Counted from the stretch's first letter, positions 26,483 to 36,314 are shown. The stretch: DNA of 64,000 nt from Allobaculum mucilyticum (GCF_022701195.1 NZ_CP078089.1:1116001-1180000), one strand, 5' to 3'. The notes: generated by a model from the sequence alone, not told the origin. Translations and numbers: made by a program.

Positions 26483-27370
26483 ATGACAAAAACTTCTTCT
26501 CAGTCTGCAGACAAGCCCCCCGTCCAGGTCGTTCGCGTATGCAAATACCATGGACTGGGCAACGACTTTATCCTGCTTTCTGAACAGTGCGCGAACACCA
26601 TCCATGATCTGAAAGACTTTATTATTCAAGTCTGCGACAGACATACCGGAATCGGAGCCGATGGTCTGATCCTCGCCAGGACGCATCCGTTTTTCATGGA
26701 GTATTACAACCAGGACGGATCGACAGCGCCCATGTGCGGCAACGGTCTTCGCTGCTTATGCGCCTTTCTGAACGATGAGCACCTCATCGCCGGGCTCGAC
26801 AGGATTGAAGTCGAAACCCTCGCCGGTCTGAAAACTGCAGAAGTGATCAGCCGCTCTCCCTTTCTTGTGCGCGTGCAGATGGGAAAAGCGATTGATGATC
26901 CCAAAGCCATTGATGCCCGCGCTGACCATCCCATTCATGACTATCCATTGCAGATTGACGGAAAGACGATCCCCATTGATTCGTTCTTCATGTCAACAAC
27001 GCATACCATCGTCTACGATCTCAATGCCATGGGCGACATTGAGCACCCTGGCAAAGAAATCTGCGAACATCCGCTGTTTGAAAAGCAGACCAATGTCGAC
27101 TTCGTCCATGTTCTCGACCGCAGTCACATTGAAGTACAGACGTATGAGCGCGGCTGCGGCGTAACGCTGGCGTGCGGAACCGGCGTTTGCGCCAGCGCGC
27201 TTGACGCATTCCGGCGCGGACTTGTTGACCGCTCCGTTGACGTCCGGCTAAAGCGCGGCTGGCTCCATATTGATATTGAAGAAGACGAATCTGTGATCAT
27301 GAGCGGACCGGCCGAAAAGATCCTCGATGGAAATTTCTTCTATACGCCCTCCACAATGTCATTAAGTTAA
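26483..27370 (+). CDS. dapF: Diaminopimelate epimerase
   Basis: Interconverts LL- and meso-diaminopimelate for lysine and peptidoglycan. Both catalytic cysteines are present: MCGNGLRC and ACGTGVCASA. GLGNDFI near the start and DFVHV are also typical. The 295 residues include an N-terminal extension of about 15 (MTKTSSQSADKPPVQ). GGAGG lies eight bases before the ATG. The last residues MSLS and the TAA are not native: they are encoded by the terminal inverted repeat of the insertion sequence that begins at 27354. The family's usual C-terminus (SGPAEKILDGNFF) is complete, so the enzyme is probably active. Confidence 0.94.
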   Translation: MTKTSSQSADKPPVQVVRVCKYHGLGNDFILLSEQCANTIHDLKDFIIQVCDRHTGIGADGLILARTHPFFMEYYNQDGSTAPMCGNGLRCLCAFLNDEHLIAGLDRIEVETLAGLKTAEVISRSPFLVRVQMGKAIDDPKAIDARADHPIHDYPLQIDGKTIPIDSFFMSTTHTIVYDLNAMGDIEHPGKEICEHPLFEKQTNVDFVHVLDRSHIEVQTYERGCGVTLACGTGVCASALDAFRRGLVDRSVDVRLKRGWLHIDIEEDESVIMSGPAEKILDGNFFYTPSTMSLS

Positions 27371-27379
27371 GATTTCTCA

Positions 27380-27416
27380 GACCACATCAGCGTTAAGCAG
27401 TGATGTGGTCTTTTTT
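27380..27416 (+). terminator. Terminator at the left end of the insertion sequence
   Basis: GACCACATCA pairs with TGATGTGGTC and is followed by six T, within 10 bases of the left repeat. It stops lysA-dapF transcription from entering the transposase. Confidence 0.85.
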
Positions 27417-27434
27417 CTACTCTTCAAGTCAAAT

Positions 27435-27455
27435 CTCGAATGATTCGAGTTTTTT
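27435..27455 (+). terminator. Second terminator at the left end of the insertion sequence
   Basis: CTCGAA-TGA-TTCGAG followed by TTTTTT. Tandem shielding from external promoters is common in IS elements. Confidence 0.65.
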
Positions 27456-27542
27456 CACTTTTTTCTAAAAATCTATTGACAAATTTCTGCCGCCGCGCGG
27501 CTGCTTCGCAGCCGATGGGGAGAACTTAAAGGAGTTTTCCCT

Positions 27543-28853
27543 ATGACTGCTATCGCCAAAGAATGTTCTTTCTTCAGAAACACCTTCCTCAATATCATCA
27601 GCTCAGAAACGGCGAACCCTGCCAATTTTACTTCTCAGTCCGCCTTCACCCGTAAGCGGCAGATTGACCTGCATGAGCTTGTCCTTCTTCCGTTTCAGCT
27701 GACAGAGGAATCCCTCGCTGCTTCCTTTCCCTGGATCCTGTTTAAGGGCGGATCATCTGTTTCAGCCTCTGCTGTGTCTCAGGCCCGTTCCAAAATCAAC
27801 TCTTCACTTTATAAAAACGTCTTCAATCGGTTTAACAAGGCAACTTCCAGCTCTGATGTTAAAACCTTCAAGGGTTATCGCCTCCTCGCTGTAGATGGAA
27901 GCGAGATTCAAGTTCTTCCTGAACAGGACAATGACATCACCTATGGCGCTTCTAAAAAAGGCAAGAAGAGGCACTTTGTTCATTTGAATGCCGAATTCGA
28001 CGCCCTCAACTCCGTCTTTACTGACGCGCTGCTTCAACCCGGCTCTGAGAAGAATGAAGATTCAGCTCTTCTTGAACTCGCTCAGCGTTCTTCATTTCAG
28101 AAAGCCATCTTCATCGCTGATCGGGGATACGAAGCTCTTATGTCTTTCTATCGCCTGCAGAAGGAACATGTCCCTTTTGTCATACGTATCAAAGACGAGA
28201 CATCATCTACAAGCATTCTCAAGTACTATAAGACTCCCGAGTCAGAAGAGTATGACATTCCTTTCAATGTGATTCTGACCAGTAAAAACAACAGGCATGT
28301 CAAAGACCATTGGGATGTCTATAAGTACATCTCTTCGTACAGGAAGCAGCCTGAATTTGACGGTCAAACGACTGAACTCCCTTTAAATATCAGGGTTGTG
28401 AGGTTCAAAGCTGCCTGCGAAGGGAATGAATCATTCATTACCGTCTGCACCAATCTGTCGGAAGCTGAGTTTGGGACCGAGGACATCAAGCAGATCTACC
28501 GTCTGCGCTGGCAGGTTGAAGTCGGCTTCAGGGGACTGAAACGAAACACCGATCTTGAATGGACTCATTCAAGGAAGCTTGATCTGGTCCAGGCAGAGAT
28601 CTATGCCAAAATGACTCTCTACAATCTTTGTTCCCGTTTGCGCAACAAGGTAGAAAGATCTCGTCAGCACCAGAAGCGCATCGCTCAGGCCAAAAAGCAC
28701 AAGCAGAAGGCAGATTTCGGATTCATCATCAAAACGATTCAACAGTGGCTGTTCAAAAAAGCCAGAATCAGCTTGAGTACACTGGAAGATCTTCTTCTGG
28801 CCAGGATATCTCCGATCAGAGAAGGAAGAGCTGATACCAGAAAGAAGAAGTGA
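27543..28853 (+). CDS. IS4-family DDE transposase
   Basis: 436 residues, full length. The acidic triad is visible: Asp in LLAVDGSEIQ, Asp in IFIADRGYEA and Glu in YRLRWQVEVGFRGLK. The last fits the family's Y-(2)-R-(3)-E-(6)-K signature exactly. The C-terminus is Lys/Arg-rich. AAAGGAG lies eight bases before the ATG. The frame is intact and the terminal repeats are perfect, so the element may still move. Confidence 0.92.
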   Translation: MTAIAKECSFFRNTFLNIISSETANPANFTSQSAFTRKRQIDLHELVLLPFQLTEESLAASFPWILFKGGSSVSASAVSQARSKINSSLYKNVFNRFNKATSSSDVKTFKGYRLLAVDGSEIQVLPEQDNDITYGASKKGKKRHFVHLNAEFDALNSVFTDALLQPGSEKNEDSALLELAQRSSFQKAIFIADRGYEALMSFYRLQKEHVPFVIRIKDETSSTSILKYYKTPESEEYDIPFNVILTSKNNRHVKDHWDVYKYISSYRKQPEFDGQTTELPLNIRVVRFKAACEGNESFITVCTNLSEAEFGTEDIKQIYRLRWQVEVGFRGLKRNTDLEWTHSRKLDLVQAEIYAKMTLYNLCSRLRNKVERSRQHQKRIAQAKKHKQKADFGFIIKTIQQWLFKKARISLSTLEDLLLARISPIREGRADTRKKK

Positions 28854-28878
28854 CAGATTTGAAAACCGAAAAGTCATC

Positions 28879-28915
28879 AGGATGATTTTTTCAACAGGTA
28901 GAAAATCATCCTTTT
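28879..28915 (+). terminator. Terminator after the transposase
   Basis: AGGATGATTTT pairs with AAAATCATCCT, followed by TTTTC. It lies 26 bases after the transposase stop and within the element. Confidence 0.8.
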
Positions 28916-29003
28916 CGTCATGCCTGAGACGCAAAATATAAGAAATGACAACGCTCATGAACAGGGTATACGATTTTTATCCCTCCTTAACTTAATGACA
29001 TTG

Positions 29004-29439
29004 CTTGTTTCTCTATACAGAAAGCCTTGAGAATTCGTTTCTGCTCCATAACCGATATTATTTCTCCGCTTTTTCCTCCGCTGTATGAATCCTGCAGAGA
29101 CTGAAAACCGGCAGGACAGTACAGAAAAAGAACACGGAGAAAACAGGAGATTTCGATTTCTGAAAGTATTAAGGTCTGAATAGCGATACTCCCAAGCGAC
29201 AAAAAAGCTCAGCCTCATTCATCCTTTCTGCAAAAGGACGTGATGACTGAGCTTTTGGGTATAGGAAACAGCCAGGGATTTCACTGTCTGTTTCAGGATG
29301 GGAAAGTGGATCTCCGGCGGATTGTACCGGGATCCGTATCCAACTTGAGATCTTTGTTCTCAGGTTTGTGACTCAAGATCATATGACTTGAGTTGCTGCC
29401 GGGATGAGCTCTGGTTCTGTCTTTGCAGAATATCAGGGA
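29004..29439. other. Short intergenic region right of the insertion sequence
   Basis: No supported gene. It holds the bidirectional terminator at 29203-29256. A minus-strand frame ends at the IS repeat with the same MSLS-stop text but lacks a ribosome site. Confidence 0.4.
29203..29256. terminator. Possible bidirectional terminator
   Basis: AAAAGCTCAG at 29203-29212 pairs with CTGAGCTTTT at 29247-29256 around a long loop that itself contains TCCTTT/AAAGGA. A-runs and T-runs flank both sides. It would end the minus-strand SUKH transcript about 180 bases after its stop. Confidence 0.55.
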
Positions 29440-29889
29440 CTATTCACTCAGAGGCGGCTGTTTGCTCTGGCATAAGAGCTGGAAAAATTCATGAAGAGAG
29501 TTTGCGGCAAGATGAAAACTTCCGTCGATATCATCGAGAAGCTGGATCTGTCCGGTATCCGGATCAAGCAGGAAGAACCTGTCATTCAGATCGACGCCGA
29601 TCGGAATCCATCCTTTGGGAGTCGTCATTGCGAAATAAGGTGTCTCAAACAGATCTTCGAGATTGAGAAGACTCGGTGAGATGGTTACAAGCGCATCGAG
29701 CGTAAAGGTTTCCCCGTTGCAGGTATACTCGCATGTCCGTGTTGGAATGGAATCATACTTCAGATAGAAATCTTTCAGCTCAGGGGGCATGAAGAGGTTC
29801 AGTTCCTCTTCAATCCGGTCGAGTTCTTCAGGGGTAACGTTGTATCGTTTTTTCTCTCCTTCAAGAAAGAATGTCGGATTGTCGTTCAC
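29440..29889 (-). CDS. SMI1/KNR4 (SUKH) family protein
   Basis: 149 residues. VTPEELDRIEEELNLFMPPELKDFYLKYDS at the N-terminus and WIPIGVDLNDRFFLLDPDTGQIQLLD in the middle form the SUKH fold. In bacteria most SUKH proteins are immunity proteins of contact-dependent or polymorphic toxins, but orphan copies are frequent. No toxin gene is seen next to it, and the 1.1-kb gap upstream and the IS downstream suggest the locus was rearranged. GGAGG before the ATG supports the start. Confidence 0.8.
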   Translation of the reverse strand: MNDNPTFFLEGEKKRYNVTPEELDRIEEELNLFMPPELKDFYLKYDSIPTRTCEYTCNGETFTLDALVTISPSLLNLEDLFETPYFAMTTPKGWIPIGVDLNDRFFLLDPDTGQIQLLDDIDGSFHLAANSLHEFFQLLCQSKQPPLSE

Positions 29890-31022
29890 TGGACACCTCC
29901 CGACTTCCCGGTTTCAGGCAGACTCATTCTTTGCAGGAGGCTCTGTTCTGGCTGCAGTTCTGACTGACTGCAGACCTGTATCCTGTGCCTGGAAAGGCGG
30001 CATCCGTCTTCCAGGGGATGAACTGTATTCATCTGAAATCTCCTTGGAGCAGGTTTCTGCTCCCTGTCTGTACATAACGCCAGCATACTCTGGCTGACTT
30101 GAAAAATTGCGATAACCGCATTTCTTCAGCGGATCAGTTCTAACTTAAGTCATGTATCCGAAAAGTACAAGAAAAGAAACCTATTAAATCACTGTTCTAC
30201 TCTGACAAGAATTTGCTGCAGAGTCTGCGGGTGTGATCATGAGTGTTTTTTACGGTTCTTTTCTTCGTTTTTCCTCCTCTCCTGCCAGCAGATTTCCTGC
30301 ATGCTGCACGCTGGTTCTGCGGATTGTATCCACAGATATGGATCCTTTTAAAGAAACTGAAGAGCCGTTCAGAATGACGAAGATTATCCTGTCTTTCTGA
30401 TCTCTCTGTTCTCTGTCTTTCTTTGCGGATCCGAAAAATATCGACTGCAGCTTCTGCCGGAAACTCTGTTTCCATCATGGACTGTGTATGCAGGCAGAAA
30501 GCCGGTCGATCCCATCCTTTTTATGCCACGCCGCTTCTGTCTGTTCCAGCCCATTTCTGGATCGATAAGAGAGTTTCTCTGAATCCTCATATTCATTTAC
30601 TTCTCGTTAAGAAGTGTCAGCTTCTCCCGCTTCGTGTACAGACTACACTTGTAAAAAATGCGTTCCGTAAGCGGGTAAGAAATGAAGACGAAGACCGTTT
30701 CTGACGGACAGATGCACAGAAACCTGCTGGCGAAAGATGGCGAATTTCTGGAAAAGAAAAAACAGAAAAAGATATTGAGGAGTTAGAGGAGATAGAAGAG
30801 AGCTTCTGCGCGAGACGCTGCGACCTGAGCCCATCAGAAGTTTCAGTCACCTGTATCAGAGAACGCGCAGAAAGCCGGACTGGATATCCAGCCCGGGATC
30901 GCAAATACCGGATTGAAAACTCAGCCTCTGACATCCATTCCGCCTCTGCTATAAAATGGAAGTACAGTCTCTTTATCCTGACTGTTTTTTGAAGCAAAGC
31001 CGTACGGAAGGGAGCGGATACC
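29890..31022. other. 1.1-kb stretch without a supported gene
   Basis: Overlapping frames in both directions are open here, but none has a ribosome site with plausible composition and none recalls a family. It may hold decayed remnants linked to the neighbouring IS and SUKH gene. The last 100 bases contain the treR promoter region. Confidence 0.4.
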
Positions 31023-31733
31023 ATGTCCAAGTACATTGAAATTGCCAGAGAGCTTTCTGAGCGGATCACGAGCCGGAAATATCCGGCAGATTCCTACCTG
31101 CCAAGTGAAAACGAACTGTGTCAGGAATTCGATGCGAGCCGGGACACAATCCGCAAAGCCCTCAATCTTCTTGCCGAGCGCAAACGCATTATCAAAGAAA
31201 AAGGCAAAGGCTCCCGGGTTCTTCCGGTCGATCTGGTCACTTTTCCAACGTCCGGTCTGACGTCCTTTAAAGAACTTGCCGACCTTTCCACGCAGAAGAT
31301 CGAAACGCAGCTCGTTAAATTCGGACTGACGGATGATCCATTTATCCTCGAAAAACTGTGCATGCCAGAAGGTTCAAAAGCCGTGGAAGTCATCCGCATC
31401 CGTGCGTATGACGGCGAACGGATTATTGAAGACCGCGACTATCTGAATCCCGACATCATTCCAGGACTTACACCCGAGATCGCAAAAAAATCTCTGTATG
31501 AATACATCGAAAAGGACCTCAATCTGCCGATCGGGTTTGCCCGCAAGGAAATTACCGTCGAACCCGCCAGTGCATTTGATGCCGAGCATATGGATCTCAA
31601 CGATGGCAATCTGCTCGTTGTTGTTCGATCCAACACTTACCTGGAAGATGCCAGACTGTTTGAATACACAGAATCCCGGCATCGTCCGGATAAGTTCAGA
31701 TTTCTCGATTTCTCCCGCCGGGAACGCCTGTAG
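31023..31733 (+). CDS. treR: GntR-family trehalose operon repressor
   Basis: 236 residues. The N-terminal winged helix-turn-helix (LPSENELCQEFDASRDTIRKAL) is followed by a UTRA effector domain (EVIRIRAYDGERIIEDRDYLNPD). The order treR-treP-treA and the palindromic sites before treP identify it as TreR, which in Bacillus responds to trehalose-6-phosphate. It has its own ribosome site (GGGAGCGG) and a terminator overlapping its stop, so it is transcribed apart from treP-treA. Confidence 0.88.
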   Translation: MSKYIEIARELSERITSRKYPADSYLPSENELCQEFDASRDTIRKALNLLAERKRIIKEKGKGSRVLPVDLVTFPTSGLTSFKELADLSTQKIETQLVKFGLTDDPFILEKLCMPEGSKAVEVIRIRAYDGERIIEDRDYLNPDIIPGLTPEIAKKSLYEYIEKDLNLPIGFARKEITVEPASAFDAEHMDLNDGNLLVVVRSNTYLEDARLFEYTESRHRPDKFRFLDFSRRERL

Positions 31734-31756
31734 CGTTTCCGGTTTTTCTTTTTCCC
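31721..31756 (+). terminator. Terminator overlapping the treR stop
   Basis: GGAACGC pairs with GCGTTTCC (one bulge) around CTGTA, followed by GGTTTTTCTTTTT. Confidence 0.65.
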
Positions 31757-31853
31757 TGTCTGCTTTCTGTATGCTTCCTGTCTGTTTCAGTTCTCTGCTT
31801 TTTTTCTTTCTGTATGAACATGTCCGCTTTTTTGAATTGCAAAAGGCGCATGG

Positions 31854-31867
31854 TGTAAGCGTTTGTA
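31854..31867 (+). promoter_or_regulatory. Candidate cre site for catabolite control
   Basis: TGTAAGCGTTTGTA agrees with most positions of the CcpA cre consensus (TGWAANCGNTNWCA). It lies about 90 bases before the tre promoter and overlaps a TATAAT word. CcpA control of tre genes is known in Bacillota; here it is inferred from the match. Confidence 0.45.
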
Positions 31868-31951
31868 TAATTCATTTAAAATTTGTTTTATTTCTGTTTG
31901 CGCCTTTATGAATGGTTCTGAACAGGAATACGTTTTTTTCTGATTTTTGCG

Positions 31952-32011
31952 TTGACAACACTTGTACGTACAAGTTACAGTAAGGGTGTCAACAGACATG
32001 TACGCACAAGT
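31952..32011 (+). promoter_or_regulatory. tre promoter with two TreR operators
   Basis: TTGACA at 31952-31957 is followed at 17-18 bases by TTACAGT as a weak -10. A perfect 16-bp palindrome ACTTGTACGTACAAGT lies within the promoter (31960-31975), and a related site ACATGTACGCACAAGT lies 36 bases downstream (31996-32011). The spacing, about 3.5 helical turns, and the TTGTAYRTACAA core fit GntR/TreR binding. Confidence 0.75.
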
Positions 32012-32105
32012 TGATGGAGCAGGGGCATCTGCTTCATCCCCCGGATCGCCTGCAGCATCCGGCAATCAATGAAAGGAATACAACCGAAAGGAAAAGGAGA
32101 AGATC

Positions 32106-34032
32106 ATGGCTGATTATCAAAGCGAAGCACGCGAGCTCATGAGACTGGTCGGCGGAAAAGACAACATCGTATCCGTTGCCCACTGTGTTACCCGAATGCG
32201 TTTTGTCCTGGCAGAATCGGATAAAGCGGATATTGATGGAATTGAAAAACTTCCGACTGCGAAAGGAACCTTTACGCAGGCTGGACAGTTCCAGGTCATC
32301 ATCGGAAATGACGTTACAAACTACTACAACGACTTCATTAAAGTTTCCGGACTGGAAGGCGCGACAAAAGAGTCTGTCAAACAGGCCGCAAAGAGCAACC
32401 AGAACTGGCTGCAGCGCCTGATCGGCAACCTCGGTGAAATCTTTACGCCAATCATTCCAGCCCTTGTTGCGGGCGGTCTGATTCTTGGTTTCCGCAACTG
32501 CATTGACTCGCTGTACCTCTTTGAAGAAGGAACAAAACTCTCGTTGAGATTTCTCAGTTCTGGAGCGGCGTCGACAGCTTCCTGTGGCTGATCGGCGAAG
32601 CCATCTTCCACTTCCTGCCTGTTGCCATCACCTGGTCCATTACCCGCAAGATGGGAACCAGCCAGGTTCTTGGCATCATCCTTGGTATTACCCTAGTTTC
32701 TCCCCAGCTGCTCAACGCATACGCGGTTGCGACTACACCGGCAGCGGAAATACCTGTCTGGGATTTTGGATTTGCGACCGTTCGGATGATCGGCTATCAG
32801 GCGCAGGTCATCCCGGCAATTCTGGCCGGCTTTGTTCTGGTTTATCTTGAACGCTTCTTCCAGAAGATCACCCCGGCTATTGTTTCTATCATCGTTGTTC
32901 CATTCTGCTCTCTTGTTCTGTCTGTTCTGATTGCACACACCATCGTTGGTCCAATCGGATGGGCAATCGGCGACTGGATCTCCAAAGTTGTCTACGCCGG
33001 ACTGATGAATCCGTTTGGATGGCTGTTTGCGGGTCTGTTTGGTCTGCTCTATGCACCGCTGGTTATCACCGGTCTGCATCACATGTCCAACGCGATCGAC
33101 TCTCAGCTGATCAGCAGCTACGGCGGCACCATTCTCTGGCCGATGATCGCATTAAGCAACATCGCTCAGGGTTCCGCAGTTCTTGGTTTCTCTTTCCTCA
33201 CACGTAAAAACGAACGTATCCAGCAGGTTGCTCTGCCTGCCGCAATTTCCTGCTACCTTGGCGTAACTGAACCTGCATTATTTGGTATCAACCTGAAATA
33301 CGGTTTCCCGATCGTCTGCGGCATGATCGGCAGCTCCATTGCCGCTATGTTTTCTGTAGGCTTCGGAATCAGCGCTGTTTCAATCGGCGTCGGCGGTCTG
33401 CCAGGCATTCTTTCCATCTTCCCGCAGTACTGGGGCTTATTCCTGATTGCGATGCTCATCGCTATCGTTATTCCATTTGCACTGACTGTCATCTGGGGTC
33501 AGAAACACCTTTCCGATGAAATCCGCTATGGCCAGGCTCAGCCAGAAAAAAACTGACCAGCCAGCAGGCGGATGAAGATGTCATCCTTAACGCACCAATG
33601 ACCGGAACCATGCTTCCGCTAACTGAAATCGAAGATAAAGTATTCTCTTCCGGCGCTATGGGTCAGGGCTTTGCGATTGATCCTGCCAACGGACTTGTTC
33701 TTGCACCATGCAACGCAGAAGTCATGATGGTTTTCCCAACCAAACATGCGATTGGTCTGAAGACGCAAAGAGGTGAAGAAGTTCTGGTTCACCTTGGCAT
33801 GGATACTGTTGAACTGAATGGTGAAGCCTTCACGATGCTCGTTAAACAGGGCGATCTGGTCACTGCCGGTGATCCGATGGTCCGGATGGATCTCGATGCC
33901 ATTCGCAAAGCTGGCAAATCCACTGTTTCTCCTGTTGTTGTGACAAGCGGTCAGAACGTAAAACTCCTGGCTTCCGGAAACGTTGAAGCCACCACACCAG
34001 CCGCAGTTATTCTCTCTTCTACAAATATTTAA
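32106..34032 (+). pseudogene. treP: Trehalose PTS permease EIIBCA, two frameshifts
   Basis: Three consecutive frames together encode a complete EIIB-EIIC-EIIA fusion of about 640 residues that would import trehalose as trehalose-6-phosphate. EIIB holds the phosphorylated Cys in VAHCVTRMRF. EIIC has about ten membrane spans, including VITGLHHMSNAIDSQLI and YLGVTEPALFGINLKYGFP. EIIA holds the His in EVLVHLGMDTVELNG. The first break is near 32531-32540, where KTLVEISQFWSG is expected; the second is in a seven-A run at 33546-33552. Each equals one missing base. AAGGAG lies six bases before the ATG. With no correction the product stops after EIIB and the first membrane spans. Confidence 0.85.
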
Positions 34033-34043
34033 GCTTTTCATTC

Positions 34044-34092
34044 CAGACAGAACCATCGCCGCTCAGACTTGCAGTCCGCGATGGTCTGTCTG
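34044..34092 (+). other. Hairpin between treP and treA
   Basis: CAGACAGA-CCATCGC and GCGATGG-CTGTCTG form a long stem without a following T-run. It is better read as an RNA stabiliser or processing site between cistrons than as a terminator. Confidence 0.5.
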
Positions 34093-34183
34093 CATTCATA
34101 TGCATCACAATATTTCTAAATAATCGAAATGATCCGAAGAAAACAGAATCAGAATCAGAGTAAGAATCAGAAAGGATATTTGT

Positions 34184-35898
34184 ATGGACTGCTCAAAACA
34201 GGTTGTTTACCAGATTTATCCCAAGTCCTTTCAGGACACAACCGGAAATGGACTCGGGGATTTAAAAGGCATCGTTTCTCACCTGGATTACCTTCAGAAT
34301 CTTGGCATTACCATGATCTGGCTCAATCCGATTTTCCCTTCTCCTCAGAAAGACAACGGCTATGACGTTGCAGACTACAAAGCCATTAATCCGGACTACG
34401 GCACAATGGAAGACTTTGAAGAGCTCGTACAGGAAGCCGGAAAGCGCGGTATCGGCATCATGCTCGATATGGTGTTCAACCATACGTCAACTGAACATGA
34501 ATGGTTCAGGAAAGCACTGGCCGGCGATGAAAAATACCGAAACTACTACATCTGGAAAAAAGGAAAAGACGGGGCTCTGCCCACCAACTGGCCATCCAAA
34601 TTCGGCGGTCCAAGCTGGGAATATGTTCCAGAAAAGGAAAAGACGGGGCTCTGCCCACCAACTGGCCATCCAAATTCGGCGGTCCAAGCTGGGAATATGT
34701 TCCAGAAGCGGATGAGTATTATCTCCATCTGTTCGATCCGACACAGGCCGATCTGAACCTGGCCAACCCGGATGTCCGGGAAGAACTCGCCGGTATTCTG
34801 AACTTCTGGATCGAAAAAGGCGTAAAAGGATTCCGCTTCGATGTCGTTAATCTAATCGACAAAATGGCCTTTGAAGATGCACCGGAAGGCAGCGAAGGAA
34901 AAGAATTCTATACAGACGGACCAAAGGTCGGTGAATACCTTCATCAGCTGTATGTCGAAGCGCTTGGAAAAGCGGATGTCATGACGGTCGGGGAAATGTC
35001 TGCGACAACTGTTGAGAAATGTGCGGGCTACTCGAAGCCGGAAAATGAAGAACTGTCCATGTGCTTCAACTTCCACCATCTGAAAGTCGACTACAAAGAC
35101 AAACAGAAATGGACCCTGATGCCTTTTGACTTCCAGGAGCTCAAAGACCTGTTCTTTGAATGGGATCTGAAGATGGAAGAAGAAGGCGGCTGGAACGCTC
35201 TGTTCTGGAACTGCCACGATCAGCCAAGAGCACTCTCCCGCTTTGGCGATCCCGTCAATTACCCGAAAGAATCCGCGAAAATGCTGGCTAACGTCATCTT
35301 TACCCGCCGTGGGACGCCCTATTTCCTCTATGGTGACGAGATCGGCATGACCAACCTCAACAGTACGTCGATCGACGACTACGCCGACGTCGTATCGCAC
35401 AATGCAGCTGCCATGCTCAAAGATGAGCAGAAGAAAAGCGATGAAAAAATCCTCGTAATTCTTCAGGCAAAAAGCCGCGACAACGGCCGTACGCCAATGC
35501 AGTGGACAAATGGTGTTAACGGCGGCTTTACCACAGGAAAGCCCTGGCTGCGTCTCAATGACAATCTGGAAACCGTTAATGTTGAAGCGGTTTTAAAAGA
35601 AGACGATTCGATCTACGACTATTACCGGAAACTGATCGAGCTCAAAAAAAGCAATCCGGTTCTTCAGCAAGGCAATACAGTTCCTCTTCTGCAGAACGAT
35701 CCAAACATCTACGCTTATCGCCGCCAGCTTGATGGCGAAGAGATTCTGTGCATCCATAACTTCTATGGACATCAGGCACCTGTAGACTTGGATCTTGCCG
35801 GGTATGAGCGCATTCTCTCGAACTATGATGATTTCAACCCGGCAGCCGGTTTTCTCCGCCCTTATGAGTCGCTGATTTTAAAGAAGACAGCTGACTGA
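34184..35898 (+). pseudogene. treA: Trehalose-6-phosphate hydrolase, interrupted by a 74-bp tandem duplication
   Basis: GH13 enzyme that hydrolyses trehalose-6-phosphate to glucose and glucose-6-phosphate in the cytosol. VVYQIYPKSFQDTTGNGLGD, MLDMVFNHTSTEHEWF and, after the break, KGVKGFRFDVVNLI (nucleophile Asp), TVGEMSATTVEKC (acid Glu) and NCHDQPRALSRFGD closely follow Bacillus TreA. Bases 34558-34631 are repeated directly at 34632-34705. Since 74 is not a multiple of three, the frame is lost after WEYVPE and stops at 34756. Removing one copy restores an uninterrupted protein of about 545 residues. AAAGG lies eight bases before the ATG. Confidence 0.88.
34558..34707 (+). repeat. Perfect 74-bp tandem duplication within treA
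   Basis: Two head-to-tail copies at a 74-base period, identical over 76 bases (34558-34633 and 34632-34707). Loss of one copy by slippage would restore treA, so the event is reversible in principle. A mis-assembled read overlap is the other explanation. Confidence 0.92.
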
Positions 35899-36041
35899 AC
35901 ACAAATCTGAAGGAACTGTGATTCCATCATTCCTTTACACTTCTATAATTCATTCACACTTCTACACTTCGTTCTTCGCTGTAATCACATTTGCCCGTTA
36001 CGATTACAGCCTGGATTTAAATTCTGTATAATTCTTCTCCT

Positions 36042-36084
36042 GCTCTTCGAATGGCCGTTTGCCTGGCTGTTCGAAGAGCTTTTT
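36042..36084 (+). terminator. Terminator of the tre operon
   Basis: GCTCTTCGAA at 36042-36051 pairs with TTCGAAGAGC at 36070-36079, followed by five T. It lies about 145 bases after the treA stop. The spacer 35899-36376 contains no supported gene. Confidence 0.75.
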
Positions 36085-36279
36085 CTGTTCCCGTTTCCCT
36101 TTTCCGCCTGGGTTCTTTCGTCTGACCTCTGTTCTGTACGGTGCTCTGTATGCTGACCTGTATGCGGCTTCCTCTGCCGTTCCCTCTGCCTCTCTGTCTG
36201 CTGTTCATTGCTGAGGAGGAGGGCCTGGCGGATGGAGGATTGCCGCTTTGCAAAGCAGCTCTGCATGCGGCCTTTGGGA

Positions 36280-36314
36280 AACGAAAACAGCAGCCCCTGC
36301 TGGAGGGACTGCTG
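36280..36314 (-). terminator. Terminator downstream of the giant Ig-like surface protein
   Basis: On the minus strand CAGCAGTCCC pairs with GGGGCTGCTG, followed by TTTTCGTTT, 63 bases beyond the stop at 36377. Confidence 0.7.

Larger units (their letters stand above)
27354..29003. mobile_element. IS4-family (IS231-like) insertion sequence
   Basis: About 1,650 bp, bounded by perfect 18-bp inverted repeats: CAATGTCATTAAGTTAAG at 27354-27371 and its reverse complement at 28986-29003. The ends resemble IS231-type ends, which begin CA and contain CTTAAG- or TTAAG-like text. One full transposase lies inside. Two terminators at the left end and one at the right shield it. I find no direct target duplication outside the repeats (ACGCCCTCCA on the left, CTTGTTTCTC on the right), so the insertion is old or was rearranged. 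Confidence 0.85.

Noticed and set aside
28987-29202. A minus-strand 71-residue protein ending in MSLS at the right IS repeat
   Set aside because: The ending arises from the IS repeat. The upstream sequence has no ribosome site or recognisable fold.
30617-31069. A 150-residue minus-strand ORF upstream of treR
   Set aside because: Ser/Arg-rich text without family resemblance or ribosome site; it overlaps the treR start region.
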